From: Marinospirillum sp031581385 | Lineage (GTDB): Bacteria; Pseudomonadota; Gammaproteobacteria; Pseudomonadales; Halomonadaceae | Reading direction: 5' to 3' | DNA: 64,000 nucleotides | NCBI RefSeq assembly: GCF_044810985.1 | Contig: NZ_CP085242.1 | Coordinates: 248,001-312,000, forward strand | Part shown: positions 25,822 to 34,500 of the stretch, one piece after another | Numbering within the stretch: the first letter of the stretch is position 1 | Layout of the letters: each line of letters begins with the position of its first letter | Program-made: the position numbers and the translations under genes | The notes under the pieces: generated by a model | The model's input: the letters and a program-made list of their open reading frames with translations, nothing else | What the model was told of the DNA's origin: nothing | The model's database searches: none

Positions 25822-26181
25822 CTAGCTTTTGATGAGTTGAGTCAACTGCTCCAGATCAACCGGCTTGCCCAAAAACTTCATATTGAGCTGCGCAGCTTTT
25901 TCCTGAATGGCATCCTGGATGTTGGCCGTGACCAGAACCATGGGCAGATCCGGCTGGGTTTTCTGGATTTCATGAGCCAACTCGATGCCATCGCGACCAG
26001 GCATATTGTAGTCGATCAGCGCTCTGTCGAAAGTAAGTTCGCTGAAAAGTTGCAGGGCTTCATCCGCATTGCTGGCTTCATGGATTTCCAGTTCTACACC
26101 GGTATTTTTCAGAAGTTGTTTCAAGGTCAGGCGGGCGACACGACTGTCGTCCACCAATAGAAGTCGTTGTGCTTGAGGCAT
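25822..26181 (-). CDS. Single-domain CheY-like response regulator
   Basis: The 119 residues form one receiver domain and nothing else. The acidic pair is DDS (Asp11, Asp12), phosphoacceptor Asp57 is in LIDYNMPGRDG, the switch Thr is in VLVTANI and the invariant Lys in FLGKPVDL. No output domain is present. It begins the operon with the CheC-like phosphatase and the PAS-GAF-GGDEF cyclase, so it could act as a phosphorylation-dependent switch on that cyclase or on flagellar motor components. The cognate kinase is not in the operon. Confidence 0.92.
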   Translation of the reverse strand: MPQAQRLLLVDDSRVARLTLKQLLKNTGVELEIHEASNADEALQLFSELTFDRALIDYNMPGRDGIELAHEIQKTQPDLPMVLVTANIQDAIQEKAAQLNMKFLGKPVDLEQLTQLIKS

Positions 26182-26262
26182 GAATTGGTATCCAGAGTGG
26201 TTGTTTAATTCTGCATGACTAATACTAGTTACTAAGCGACTGCTTTGTCTATTATTGAATCC

Positions 26263-27120
26263 TTAAAGGGGATCACGTTTTTCGCAGGACTGCAGGGTGT
26301 TTTCCAGCAGACTGGCAACAGTCATGGGGCCGACACCTCCGGGAACAGGCGTAATCCAGGCGGCTCTTTCACAGGCCGTTGCAAACTCAACGTCACCGAC
26401 CAGACTGCCATCCTCCAGGCGGTTGATGCCAACATCAATCACCAGGGCGCCGGGTTTGATCCATTCCCCTTTAACCAGGCCGGGCTTGCCGACGCCAACG
26501 ACCACCAGATCGGCTGCAGCCACTTCGGCTGCCAGGTCACGGGTAAAGCGATGCGTGACGGTAACGGTGCAACCGGCCAGCAGCAGCTCCAGAGCCATGG
26601 GCCGGCCCACGATATTGGAAGCGCCGACGATGGTAGCTTTCAACCCTTTGAGATCCTGGCCCAGGCTGTCCAGAAGGGTCATGATGCCCTTGGGGGTGCA
26701 AGGGCGCAGCAAGGGCTGGCGTTGGGCCAGACGACCCAGGTTATAAGGGTGGAAGCCGTCAACATCCTTGTCCGGGTGGATGCGCTCCAACAGTGAATCA
26801 GCGTTCAAATGTCCTGGCAGAGGCAGCTGTAAAAGGATGCCGTCCAGTTCAGGGTCGGCATTGAGCTGGTCAATCAGAGTTTCCAGCTCTTGCTGTTGGG
26901 TTGTTTTGTCCAAAGGGTAAGAGCGGGAAATAATCCCTGCTTTTTCACAGGCCAGGTGCTTGTTGCGCACGTAAACTTCGGAGGCCGGGTCGCTGCCCAC
27001 CAGAATGACGGCCAGGGCAGGAGGTCTTTTGCCACGGGATGTGCGAGCCGTAATGTTTTGGGCAACCTGTTCACGAAGATTCAGAGCAATTTGTTTACCG
27101 TCAATCAGTTGGGCGCTCAT
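26263..27120 (-). CDS. folD: Methylenetetrahydrofolate dehydrogenase/cyclohydrolase FolD
   Basis: FolD interconverts 5,10-methylene-THF, 5,10-methenyl-THF and 10-formyl-THF, using NADP. The start at MSAQLIDGKQIA (27120) gives 285 residues, close to E. coli FolD; a TTG seven codons earlier is unlikely. Signatures are VGSDPASEVYVRNKHLACEKAGI with the catalytic Lys, QLPLPGHLN, PCTPKGIM, and the Rossmann GASNIVGRPMALELL. C-terminal WITPVPGGVGPMTVA is complete. It is a single gene, with its start about 110 bases from the oppositely directed promoter of the tRNA cluster. Confidence 0.96.
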   Translation of the reverse strand: MSAQLIDGKQIALNLREQVAQNITARTSRGKRPPALAVILVGSDPASEVYVRNKHLACEKAGIISRSYPLDKTTQQQELETLIDQLNADPELDGILLQLPLPGHLNADSLLERIHPDKDVDGFHPYNLGRLAQRQPLLRPCTPKGIMTLLDSLGQDLKGLKATIVGASNIVGRPMALELLLAGCTVTVTHRFTRDLAAEVAAADLVVVGVGKPGLVKGEWIKPGALVIDVGINRLEDGSLVGDVEFATACERAAWITPVPGGVGPMTVASLLENTLQSCEKRDPL

Positions 27121-27232
27121 TGAAAGGGGGTCCGCTTGCAAATGGAAAAGAAGGATTTAAGATAGGGTTATTGTCGCATGAGTTAGGCGGCAGGGAAACT
27201 CCAGGAAAAATAAACTATTTTTCATCAAGGGG

Positions 27233-27260
27233 TTGACCCGAAAAAATAAGTCCCTATAAT
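27233..27260 (+). promoter_or_regulatory. Sigma-70 promoter of the tRNA cluster
   Basis: TTGACC (27233-27238) and a perfect TATAAT (27255-27260) are 16 bases apart, followed by a GC-rich GCGC discriminator. Such discriminators mark stable-RNA promoters under stringent control in gammaproteobacteria. The first tRNA begins 53 bases after the -10 box. Confidence 0.85.
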
Positions 27261-27312
27261 GCGCATCTCGTTGGCAGGCACTTCTTAACACAAGGCCTCT
27301 GACGATCAAAAA

Positions 27313-27389
27313 CGGGGTATAGCGCAGTCTGGTAGCGCGCCTGCTTTGGGAGCAGGATGTCGGGGGTTCGAATCCCTCTACCCCGACCA
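27313..27389 (+). tRNA. tRNA-Pro (anticodon TGG)
   Basis: A complete 77-base cloverleaf. The acceptor arm CGGGGTA pairs with TACCCCG (through 27385) and encoded ACCA follows. The anticodon arm CCTGC-TTTGGGA-GCAGG has TGG at 27347-27349, and the T arm GGGGGTTCGAATCCCT is normal. It is the first of three tRNAs behind a strong promoter. Confidence 0.97.
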
Positions 27390-27431
27390 TTTTTGGTCAA
27401 AAAGCCGGAACCTCAGGCAGGTATGAATTTA

Positions 27432-27508
27432 GCGCCTATAGCTCAACCGGATAGAGCAACGGCCTTCTAAGCCGTAGGTTGCAGGTTCAAGTCCTGCTGG
27501 GCGCGCCA
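27432..27508 (+). tRNA. tRNA-Arg (anticodon TCT)
   Basis: The acceptor arm GCGCCTA pairs with TGGGCGC (one G-T pair), then discriminator G and encoded CCA. The anticodon stem ACGGC/GCCGT encloses CTTCTAA with anticodon TCT, which reads AGA. The T arm GCAGGTTCAAGTCCTGC is complete. It lies 42 bases after tRNA-Pro. Confidence 0.96.
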
Positions 27509-27532
27509 AGCGTCTGGGTTCAGTCTTAATGT

Positions 27533-27609
27533 GGTGAGCGTAGCTCAGTTGGTAGAGCTCTGGATTGTGACTCCAGCGGTCGTGGGTTCGAGCCCCATCG
27601 TTCACCCCA
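27533..27609 (+). tRNA. tRNA-His (anticodon GTG)
   Basis: The acceptor arm GTGAGCG pairs with CGTTCAC, and the extra G at position -1 (27533) stands opposite discriminator C, the histidine identity element. The anticodon arm CTGGA-TTGTGAC-TCCAG gives GTG. CCA is encoded at 27607-27609. It is the last of the three tRNAs; only a pyrimidine-rich tract follows, and no strong hairpin terminator. Confidence 0.96.
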
Positions 27610-27755
27610 TCCCCCTCCTTTCTTTATTCGATTTTCATCAAGATTCCAATCCCTTTCAGCCAGCCATTATGTCAGCCCTGAGTTGGTGTAAGTGCGGATT
27701 TTTCGTGTTTTGGTGACTTAATAAGCGCTATAGGAGACTTTTTCGGTATCCTGGC

Positions 27756-27784
27756 TTGCTGCACAGCGCCGTTACTCTTAAAAT
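27756..27784 (+). promoter_or_regulatory. Probable sigma-70 promoter of tig
   Basis: TTGCTG (27756-27761) and TAAAAT (27779-27784) are 17 bases apart, 77 bases upstream of the tig ATG. Apart from this, the 250 bases between tRNA-His and tig show nothing else recognisable. Confidence 0.55.
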
Positions 27785-27860
27785 CCCCCTTTTAGCTTTA
27801 AGACCCGTTGCTTAAATTTTAATTTTGCAAAGTCCATTTTGTGTTTAACGAGGATCGTCC

Positions 27861-29162
27861 ATGCAAGTTTCCGTAGAAACGACTTCCCCGCTGGAGCGCC
27901 GTCTGACCATTCAGGTGCCGGCAGAGAAAGTTGATACCGCTGTAGATGCCCGCCTGAAGGATACCGCCAAGAAGGTCAAGATTGATGGCTTCCGTCCCGG
28001 CAAAGTACCTATGACTGTGGTGAAAAGTCGTTTCGGTGAAAGCGTGCGTCAAGAAGTTTTATCCGAACTGATGCGCGAGCACTTTATTGAAGCCGTTACC
28101 CAGGAAGAGCTGAATCCTGCAGGTACTCCTGAAATCGAACCCCTGAAAATGAAAGCTGGCGAGCCTTTTGAGTTTGTTGCCAAGTTTGAGGTTTATCCCG
28201 AGATTGAAGTCAAGTCTCTGGAAGGGGAAACCGTTGAGCGTCCGGTTGCTGAAATTCAAGACGGCGATCTGGAAGAGCTGATCTCTGACCTGCGCAAGCA
28301 GCGTTCCAGTTTTGAAGAAGCCGATAAGACTGCTGAAGATGGCGATCAGGTGAACCTGGATTTTGAAGGCTTTATCGATGGCGAAGCCTTTGCAGGCGGC
28401 AAGGCTGAAGGTCACGATCTGGTGCTGGGTTCCAATTCCTTTATTCCCGGCTTTGAAGAGCAATTGATCGGTAGCAAAGCCGGTGAAGAAAAAGAAGTCA
28501 AGGTCAACTTCCCGGATGACTACCAGGCCGAAGACCTGGCGGGCAAAGAAGCGACCTTCAAATGCAAGATCAATGCAGTTAAGGCCCAGAAGTTGCCAGA
28601 GCTGGATGATGAATTTTTTGCAGCCTTTGGTGTCACTGAAGGAGGCGAAGAGGCTTTCCGTACTGAAGTTCGCAAAAATATGGAAACCCAGCTTAAGCAG
28701 GCGATTCGCAACAACACCAAGCAGGCTGTGTTTGATGCCCTGATGAAAGCCAACCCGATTGAAGTGCCAGCGGCCCTGATCGACAATGAAGTGGATAACC
28801 TGCGTCGTCAGGCGGCCCAGCAGTACAACCTGGGTGAAGACTTTGATGTCAGCCAGATCCCTGCAGATCTTTTCAAGGATCAGGCCAAGAACAATGTCAC
28901 CCTGGGTCTTTTGGTCAGCGAGCTGATCAAGGCCAATGAAATGCAGGCTGATGAAGCTGTGGTGGATGGTTTGATTGCAGAAATGGCTCAGTCTTATCAG
29001 GAGCCTGAAAAAGTGGTTGAACACTACAAGTCCAACCCGGAAATGTTGCGCCAGGTAGAAGCTGCGGCTCTGGAACAACAGGTGGTTGACAAGCTGCTTG
29101 CCGAAGCGGAAGTGACGGATGTGACCAAGAGCTTCAAAGAGTTGGCGATGCCAGCCCAGTAA
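27861..29162 (+). CDS. tig: Trigger factor
   Basis: Trigger factor is the ribosome-bound chaperone and prolyl isomerase that meets nascent chains. The 433-residue length is normal. The N-terminal ribosome-docking motif GFRPGKVP is intact. The FKBP-type domain (about 150-240: VNLDFEGFIDGEAFAGGKAEG, IPGFEEQLIG) and the C-terminal helical arms follow. A GAGGATC ribosome site precedes the ATG. It is the first gene of the conserved tig-clpP-clpX-lon-hupB-ppiD block, and a strong hairpin terminator separates it from clpP. Confidence 0.97.
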   Translation: MQVSVETTSPLERRLTIQVPAEKVDTAVDARLKDTAKKVKIDGFRPGKVPMTVVKSRFGESVRQEVLSELMREHFIEAVTQEELNPAGTPEIEPLKMKAGEPFEFVAKFEVYPEIEVKSLEGETVERPVAEIQDGDLEELISDLRKQRSSFEEADKTAEDGDQVNLDFEGFIDGEAFAGGKAEGHDLVLGSNSFIPGFEEQLIGSKAGEEKEVKVNFPDDYQAEDLAGKEATFKCKINAVKAQKLPELDDEFFAAFGVTEGGEEAFRTEVRKNMETQLKQAIRNNTKQAVFDALMKANPIEVPAALIDNEVDNLRRQAAQQYNLGEDFDVSQIPADLFKDQAKNNVTLGLLVSELIKANEMQADEAVVDGLIAEMAQSYQEPEKVVEHYKSNPEMLRQVEAAALEQQVVDKLLAEAEVTDVTKSFKELAMPAQ

Positions 29163-29196
29163 GGCTTGAACAGCCCGGATTGACCGGCTTAGCTGA

Positions 29197-29228
29197 AACA
29201 ACCGGCGCTTCGGCGCCGGTTGTTTTTT
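29197..29228 (+). terminator. Rho-independent terminator after tig
   Basis: A perfect 12-base stem AACAACCGGCGC/GCGCCGGTTGTT with the stable TTCG loop is followed by a T run. It starts 34 bases after the tig stop. Confidence 0.92.
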
Positions 29229-29319
29229 AGGGGTAGCGGCTAATTCTTGGTGGAATTTATTTGCAACCTCGGTTAGTTTAGACGCTATAAGTTAACTTTT
29301 AGCTAAAAACGGGACAATA

Positions 29320-29937
29320 ATGAGTAACAGTCTGGATATTCAAAATGCCGGTGGCCTCGTACCCATGGTTGTAGAGCAATCTGCACGGGGTGAGCGTTCA
29401 TACGACATCTATTCACGCCTTCTCAAAGAGCGGGTTATTTTTCTGGTGGGTCAGGTTGAAGACTATATGGCCAACCTGGTTGTGGCCCAGATGCTGTTTC
29501 TGGAATCAGAAAATCCTGATAAAGACATCTATCTCTACATCAACTCACCCGGTGGTTCGGTGACAGCAGGTATGTCTATTTATGACACCATGCAGTTCAT
29601 CAAGCCGGATGTTTCCACCATGTGTATTGGTCAGGCAGCCAGTATGGGTGCTCTCTTGCTGACCGCAGGTGCGGAAGGCAAGCGCCATTGTCTGCCTAAT
29701 TCCCGCATGATGATTCACCAGCCGCTGGGTGGCTACCAGGGTCAGGCTTCCGATATCGAAATTCACACGCGAGAAATTCTGGGTATTCGTGACAAGCTCA
29801 ACAAGGTCTTGTCTCATCACACCGGACAAACCCTGAAGACTATTGCCAAGGATACAGACAGGGATAATTTCATGGATGGCCCGACTGCGGTCAACTATGG
29901 TTTGATTGATTCAGTGCTCGACAAGCGTCCGGAATAG
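29320..29937 (+). CDS. clpP: ATP-dependent Clp protease proteolytic subunit
   Basis: ClpP forms the 14-subunit serine protease chamber that works with ClpX. The 205-residue protein has the full triad: Ser108 in GQAASMGA, His133 in MMIHQPLGG, and Asp182 in DTDRDN. A short propeptide before residue about 12 is expected to be removed. It is 70 bases ahead of clpX on the same strand, and a hairpin without a T tract sits between them, which could modify readthrough or mRNA stability. Confidence 0.98.
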   Translation: MSNSLDIQNAGGLVPMVVEQSARGERSYDIYSRLLKERVIFLVGQVEDYMANLVVAQMLFLESENPDKDIYLYINSPGGSVTAGMSIYDTMQFIKPDVSTMCIGQAASMGALLLTAGAEGKRHCLPNSRMMIHQPLGGYQGQASDIEIHTREILGIRDKLNKVLSHHTGQTLKTIAKDTDRDNFMDGPTAVNYGLIDSVLDKRPE

Positions 29938-29958
29938 CCGTTTTAGAATCCAGAAAGA

Positions 29959-29980
29959 TGCCCGCAGGGTTTGGCGGGCA
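29959..29980 (+). promoter_or_regulatory. Hairpin between clpP and clpX
   Basis: The perfect 7-base stem TGCCCGC/GCGGGCA has an 8-base loop. No T run follows, so it is not a standard terminator. It may stabilise the upstream mRNA end or attenuate clpX expression; this is inference. Confidence 0.5.
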
Positions 29981-30006
29981 AGATCATGAAGTGAATGGGG
30001 TAAAAT

Positions 30007-31281
30007 ATGACCGACGGCAAAAAGAGTAATGACAAGCTTTTGTATTGTTCATTCTGCGGTAAAAGCCAGGATGAAGTGAAAAAGCTGATAGCAGGGCCCT
30101 CGGTCTACATCTGTGACGACTGTGTCTCCCTGTGTACCGATATTATCCGTAATGAGTTGCAGGACGAAGAGCTGGGTGAGGAAAGTGAACAGCTGCCTAC
30201 ACCCAAAGAGATTCGCGCCAATCTGGATGACTATGTCATCGGCCAGGATCGTGCCAAAATGGTGCTGTCCGTTGCGGTTTACAATCATTACAAGCGCTTG
30301 CGTCCCGGAGTTTCCAAGGGTGACGAAGTGGAATTGGGTAAAAGTAATATTCTGCTGATCGGTCCAACCGGTTCGGGTAAAACCCTGCTGGCTGAAACTC
30401 TGGCCCGCATGCTGAATGTACCCTTCACCATGGCGGATGCTACCACCCTGACTGAAGCCGGTTATGTGGGTGAAGATGTTGAAAACATCATCCAGAAGCT
30501 TCTGCAGAAATGCGATTATGATGTTGAGCGCGCCCAGAAAGGCATCGTTTACATTGATGAAATCGACAAGATTTCGCGCAAGTCCGACAACCCTTCCATC
30601 ACCCGTGATGTCTCGGGCGAAGGCGTTCAGCAGGCTCTGCTGAAACTGATTGAAGGCACCGTGGCCTCCGTTCCTCCCCAGGGAGGGCGCAAACACCCGC
30701 AACAGGAATTCCTGCAGGTGGATACCAGCAACATGCTGTTTATCTGCGGCGGTGCTTTTGCCGGTCTGGAAAAAGTCATCAAGGCACGCACTGAAAAAGG
30801 CGGCATTGGCTTTAATGCAACCGTCACCAGCAAGGAAGATAAGGCCCTGGGCGAATCCCTGGTGGATATCGAACCGGAAGACCTGGTGCGCTTTGGTTTG
30901 ATCCCCGAGTTTATCGGCCGACTTCCAGTGGTTGCTACCCTGACCGAACTGGATGAGGATGCCCTGATTGAAATCCTCACCGAACCCAAAAATGCCCTGA
31001 CCAAACAGTATGCCAAGCTGTTTGATATGGAGGGTGTGGAACTGGAGTTTCGTGAAGAAGCCCTGCGCGCCATTGCTCATAAAGCCCTGGAACGCAAAAC
31101 CGGTGCACGCGGTCTGCGCTCCATTCTTGAAGGTGTTCTTCTGGACACCATGTATGAGATACCTTCGCTTGAGAAAGTATCCAAAGTGGTGCTGGATGAA
31201 ACCGTGATCAAGGGTGACGCCAAGCCGCTGATGCTTTATGAAAATGATGAGGTTGAACAGCTGGCTGTTAACCGCGATTAG
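30007..31281 (+). CDS. clpX: ATP-dependent Clp protease ATP-binding subunit ClpX
   Basis: ClpX is the AAA+ unfoldase feeding ClpP. The 424-residue protein starts with the zinc-binding dimerisation domain (Cys14, Cys17, Cys36, Cys39). Walker A is GPTGSGKT (119-126), Walker B is VYIDEIDKI, the pore loop is GYVGED, and the IGF loop that docks on ClpP is in GGIGFNAT. The C-terminal sensor-2 region (KTGARGLRSILE) is normal. It follows clpP and precedes a terminator, with lon beyond. Confidence 0.98.
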   Translation: MTDGKKSNDKLLYCSFCGKSQDEVKKLIAGPSVYICDDCVSLCTDIIRNELQDEELGEESEQLPTPKEIRANLDDYVIGQDRAKMVLSVAVYNHYKRLRPGVSKGDEVELGKSNILLIGPTGSGKTLLAETLARMLNVPFTMADATTLTEAGYVGEDVENIIQKLLQKCDYDVERAQKGIVYIDEIDKISRKSDNPSITRDVSGEGVQQALLKLIEGTVASVPPQGGRKHPQQEFLQVDTSNMLFICGGAFAGLEKVIKARTEKGGIGFNATVTSKEDKALGESLVDIEPEDLVRFGLIPEFIGRLPVVATLTELDEDALIEILTEPKNALTKQYAKLFDMEGVELEFREEALRAIAHKALERKTGARGLRSILEGVLLDTMYEIPSLEKVSKVVLDETVIKGDAKPLMLYENDEVEQLAVNRD

Positions 31282-31317
31282 AGTGTATTCTGTCGGGTTA
31301 ACCTGGTTGTGGTAAGG

Positions 31318-31343
31318 AAAAAAGGGCCTGGTGCCCTTTTTTT
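31318..31343 (+). terminator. Rho-independent terminator between clpX and lon
   Basis: An A run and GGGC pair with GCCC and a seven-T run around a CTGGT loop. It lies 36 bases after clpX and 45 bases before lon, so lon has its own promoter in the remaining gap. Confidence 0.8.
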
Positions 31344-31388
31344 CTTTGTATTGACGGCCCAATTTCTGAACCAAGAGGTATCCCTGCG

Positions 31389-33824
31389 ATGTCGCAGCAA
31401 GACAAGTCATCTGATAAGCAGATTTTTGAACTCCCCCTACTGCCATTGCGTGATGTGGTGGTTTATCCGCAGATGGTTATTCCTCTTTTTGTCGGGCGTG
31501 AAAAATCCATCCACGCTCTGGAAGCAGCCATGGCGGCTGATAAGAAAGTCTTTTTACTGGCTCAGAAAGACCCGGAAATGGATGATCCGGAAACGGATCA
31601 GCTTTACAAAATTGGCACCCAGGCCAGTATTTTACAGCTGCTGCGCCTGCCTGACGGCACCGTCAAGGTATTGATTGAAGGTGAACAGCGTGCCCGCCTG
31701 ATGGAAACCCACGACCATCAGGGTTACAACGAGCAGGGCGAGGCGGTTGATTACGTTATGGCCACCAGCGAGCTGTTGGCCAGCGAGGTGCTTTCCGAGC
31801 GTGAGCAGGAAGTTCTCACCCGTGTTCTGCTGGGCCAGTTTGAGCAGTACGTCAAACTGTCCAAAAAAGTGCCCAATGAAGTCCTCAACAGCCTGCAGAA
31901 TATCGAAGATCCCACTCGCATGGTGGACACCATTTCTTCGCACATGTCCCTGAGCGTCAAGGACAAGCAGGAGTTGCTGGAGCTGGATCGGGTACGCGAT
32001 CGGATTGAACGCCTGATGTCCCAGATTGAAGAGGAAATCGATCTGCTGCAGGTGGAAAAGCGCATTCGGTCACGCGTCAAGCAGCAAATGGAAAAAACCC
32101 AGCGTGAGTACTATCTGAATGAGCAGATGAAAGCCATTCAGAAAGAAATGGGTGATCTGGAAAATTCCGGTAACGAAACCGAGCAGCTGGCCAAGAAAAT
32201 TGAAACGATTGGCATGCCCGCCGAAGCCAAAGACAAAGCCAAGAGTGAGCTGAATAAGCTGAAAATGATGTCGCCCACCTCAGCTGAAGCCACTGTGGTG
32301 CGTGGCTACCTGGACTGGATGCTGAGCCTGCCTTGGAAAAAGCGCTCGCGGGCCAATATTGACCTGCAAAAAGCCACTGAAATTCTGGATGCTGACCACT
32401 ATGGACTGGAAGAGGTCAAGGAGCGCATCCTTGATTACTTGGCCGTTCAGCAAAGGGTCAAGAAAGTACGCGGCTCTATACTCTGCCTGGTAGGCCCCCC
32501 CGGTGTTGGCAAGACTTCCCTGGGTGAGTCCATTGCCCGAGCGGTCAATCGCAAGTATGTGCGCATGGCTCTGGGTGGTGTACGTGATGAATCAGAAATC
32601 CGCGGTCACCGGCGCACCTATATTGGTTCCATGCCCGGTAAACTGATCCAGAAAATCTCCAAGGTTGGCGTGAAAAACCCTCTGTTTTTGTTCGATGAAA
32701 TCGACAAGCTGGGTATGGACCACCGCGGTGACCCTTCCTCGGCCTTGCTGGAAGTTCTGGATCCTGCGCAGAATAACAAATTCAGTGACCACTATCTGGA
32801 AGTGGATTACGATCTTTCCGAAGTGCTGTTTATCTGCACCGCCAACTCCATGAATATCCCAGCCCCTTTGCTGGATCGCATGGAAGTGGTGCGCCTGCCC
32901 GGTTACACCGAAGATGAAAAGAGTCATATTGCCGAGCGCTACCTGCTGCCCAAGCAGATGAAAAACTCCGGGCTGAAGAACAATGAAGCTGAGGTGACAG
33001 CGGATGCTATTCTGGAAATGATCCGCTACTACACTCGTGAAGCCGGGGTGCGTGAGTTGGAACGCCAGATCACCCGGGTGTGTCGCAAGGTGGTGCGTGA
33101 AATCAGTGAGGGCAAGGCAGAAGCACCTGTCGAAGTGACTGCAGCGGACATCGAGCATTACCTGGGCGTGCGTAAATACAACTGTGGCCTTGCGGATCTG
33201 GATAACCAGGTCGGGCGGGTCACAGGGCTGGCCTGGACCAGTGTTGGCGGTGAACTGCTCAGCATCGAAGCGGCCATCATGCCGGGTAAAGCGCGCCTGG
33301 TGAAAACCGGCTCCCTGGGTGAAGTCATGCAGGAATCCATTCAGGCGGCCCTGACTGTGGTCAGAAGCCGCTGTACCGCCCTGGGAATCGATCCTGAGCT
33401 GTTTGAGAAGAAAGACATCCATATCCACGTCCCGGAAGGCGCGACCCCCAAGGATGGCCCCAGTGCCGGTATCAGCATGTGCACCGCTCTGGTTTCCGCT
33501 TTTACCGGCATTCCGATTCGCTCGGAAGTGGCCATGACCGGTGAAATCAATCTGCGCGGTGAAGTGATGCAGATTGGTGGTCTGAAAGAAAAGCTTCTGG
33601 CAGCCCGACGCGGAGGTATTAAAACAGTATTAATACCTCAGGATAATGAACGGGATCTTAAAGAAATCCCGGAAAGCATCAAAGGACCACTGCAAATTCT
33701 GCCGGTTCAATGGATTGACCAAGTGCTGGAAGTGGCCTTGACTGAGCTGCCGGAGCCGCTTCCTGCGCAGTCATTGAGCACAAGCGAGGATAAAACACCT
33801 GATTTAAGGCCCGGAACCCATTAA
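31389..33824 (+). CDS. lon: ATP-dependent protease Lon
   Basis: Lon degrades misfolded and short-lived proteins, including antitoxins of the YefM type. The 811-residue protein has an N-terminal substrate domain (LPLLPLRDVVVYPQMVIPLF), a coiled-coil stretch, and the AAA+ module with Walker A GPPGVGKTS near residue 369 and Walker B LFLFDEIDK. The protease domain has the catalytic dyad Ser691 (PKDGPSAGI) and Lys734 (GLKEKLLAARRGG). All parts are intact. It lies between clpX and hupB as in Pseudomonas and E. coli. Confidence 0.98.
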   Translation: MSQQDKSSDKQIFELPLLPLRDVVVYPQMVIPLFVGREKSIHALEAAMAADKKVFLLAQKDPEMDDPETDQLYKIGTQASILQLLRLPDGTVKVLIEGEQRARLMETHDHQGYNEQGEAVDYVMATSELLASEVLSEREQEVLTRVLLGQFEQYVKLSKKVPNEVLNSLQNIEDPTRMVDTISSHMSLSVKDKQELLELDRVRDRIERLMSQIEEEIDLLQVEKRIRSRVKQQMEKTQREYYLNEQMKAIQKEMGDLENSGNETEQLAKKIETIGMPAEAKDKAKSELNKLKMMSPTSAEATVVRGYLDWMLSLPWKKRSRANIDLQKATEILDADHYGLEEVKERILDYLAVQQRVKKVRGSILCLVGPPGVGKTSLGESIARAVNRKYVRMALGGVRDESEIRGHRRTYIGSMPGKLIQKISKVGVKNPLFLFDEIDKLGMDHRGDPSSALLEVLDPAQNNKFSDHYLEVDYDLSEVLFICTANSMNIPAPLLDRMEVVRLPGYTEDEKSHIAERYLLPKQMKNSGLKNNEAEVTADAILEMIRYYTREAGVRELERQITRVCRKVVREISEGKAEAPVEVTAADIEHYLGVRKYNCGLADLDNQVGRVTGLAWTSVGGELLSIEAAIMPGKARLVKTGSLGEVMQESIQAALTVVRSRCTALGIDPELFEKKDIHIHVPEGATPKDGPSAGISMCTALVSAFTGIPIRSEVAMTGEINLRGEVMQIGGLKEKLLAARRGGIKTVLIPQDNERDLKEIPESIKGPLQILPVQWIDQVLEVALTELPEPLPAQSLSTSEDKTPDLRPGTH

Positions 33825-33840
33825 ATAGGCAATTAATTGT

Positions 33841-33886
33841 CTCAAGGGTATTTCCCTGAGGCGGGTATAAAGGCTAAGATACCCGC
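33841..33886 (+). promoter_or_regulatory. Two hairpins after lon
   Basis: CTCAAGGG/CCCTGAG (33841-33860, one bulged A) is followed at once by GCGGGTAT/ATACCCGC (33861-33886, 10-base loop). Neither has a T run. They may protect the lon 3' end or act as a weak terminator before the separate hupB promoter. Confidence 0.45.
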
Positions 33887-33941
33887 CACACGGTTGATCT
33901 AACTGACTCGGCCGTATAGTTTGAAGCCATGAAATACCGGC

Positions 33942-33971
33942 TTGACAGTTTTTCGTTGTTGTTGGTATAAC
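33942..33971 (+). promoter_or_regulatory. Sigma-70 promoter of hupB
   Basis: A perfect TTGACA (33942-33947) and TATAAC (33966-33971) are 18 bases apart. The leader to the GTG start of hupB is about 110 bases. The strong match fits an abundant nucleoid protein. Confidence 0.75.
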
Positions 33972-34089
33972 CTTCTGGCAGAGAAGGTTTACAAAGCAAC
34001 ATATTTTTTAAATTATTGATGCATTCTGATCGTTAAGCTGAGTCTTTACGGAACAGAAGCGAGTTTGAACCTAACTAAGGGGTAGAAGA

Positions 34090-34362
34090 GTGAATAAGTC
34101 AGAATTGATTGATGCTATCGCTACCAATGCAGATCTTCCCAAGGCTGCTGCAGGTCGTGCACTTGATGCGATGCTGGATGCTGTAACCAGCACCATGCAA
34201 AAAGGTGAGAGTGTTTCCCTGGTGGGTTTTGGCACCTTTGCAGTAAAAGAGCGTGCTGCCCGTACCGGCCGCAACCCTCAGACCGGTGCTGAAATTCAGA
34301 TTGCCGCTGCCAAAGTGCCTAGCTTCAAACCCGGTAAAGGCCTGAAAGACGCAGTGAACTGA
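34090..34362 (+). CDS. hupB: DNA-binding protein HU-beta
   Basis: HU is a small nucleoid protein that bends DNA without strong sequence preference. The 90-residue chain has the family pattern: N-terminal helices (SELIDAIATNADLPKAAAGRALDAML), the GFGTFAVKERAARTGRNPQTG arm with the intercalating Pro in RNPQTG, and the C-terminal FKPGKGLKDAV. Translation starts at GTG with an AAGGGG site. Its place after lon matches hupB in other gammaproteobacteria. A strong terminator follows. Confidence 0.98.
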   Translation: MNKSELIDAIATNADLPKAAAGRALDAMLDAVTSTMQKGESVSLVGFGTFAVKERAARTGRNPQTGAEIQIAAAKVPSFKPGKGLKDAVN

Positions 34363-34382
34363 GTCCAGGTTTTTTCCGCATC

Positions 34383-34412
34383 AAAACGCACCTGTCACGG
34401 TGCGTTTTTTTT
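34383..34412 (+). terminator. Rho-independent terminator after hupB
   Basis: The stem AAAACGCACC/GGTGCGTTTT has a 6-base loop and an eight-T run beginning within the 3' arm. It starts 20 bases after the hupB stop. Confidence 0.92.
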
Positions 34413-34500
34413 GTCTGCAAAAGACGGTCTGCATTGGTTGTTGGCCGCTTAGGCGGTATAATCCTTTCTTCTTTTCCGCTGTGGGTAGACTGAGGACTGC

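Noticed and set aside
28059..29201. Minus-strand open frame (380 codons) opposite tig
   Set aside because: It is a shadow of the trigger factor gene; composition is Phe/Leu/Gln rich without motifs, and it also runs across the tig terminator.
30049..31446. Minus-strand open frame (465 codons) opposite clpX
   Set aside because: It mirrors the ClpX reading frame and has no domain or ribosome site of its own.
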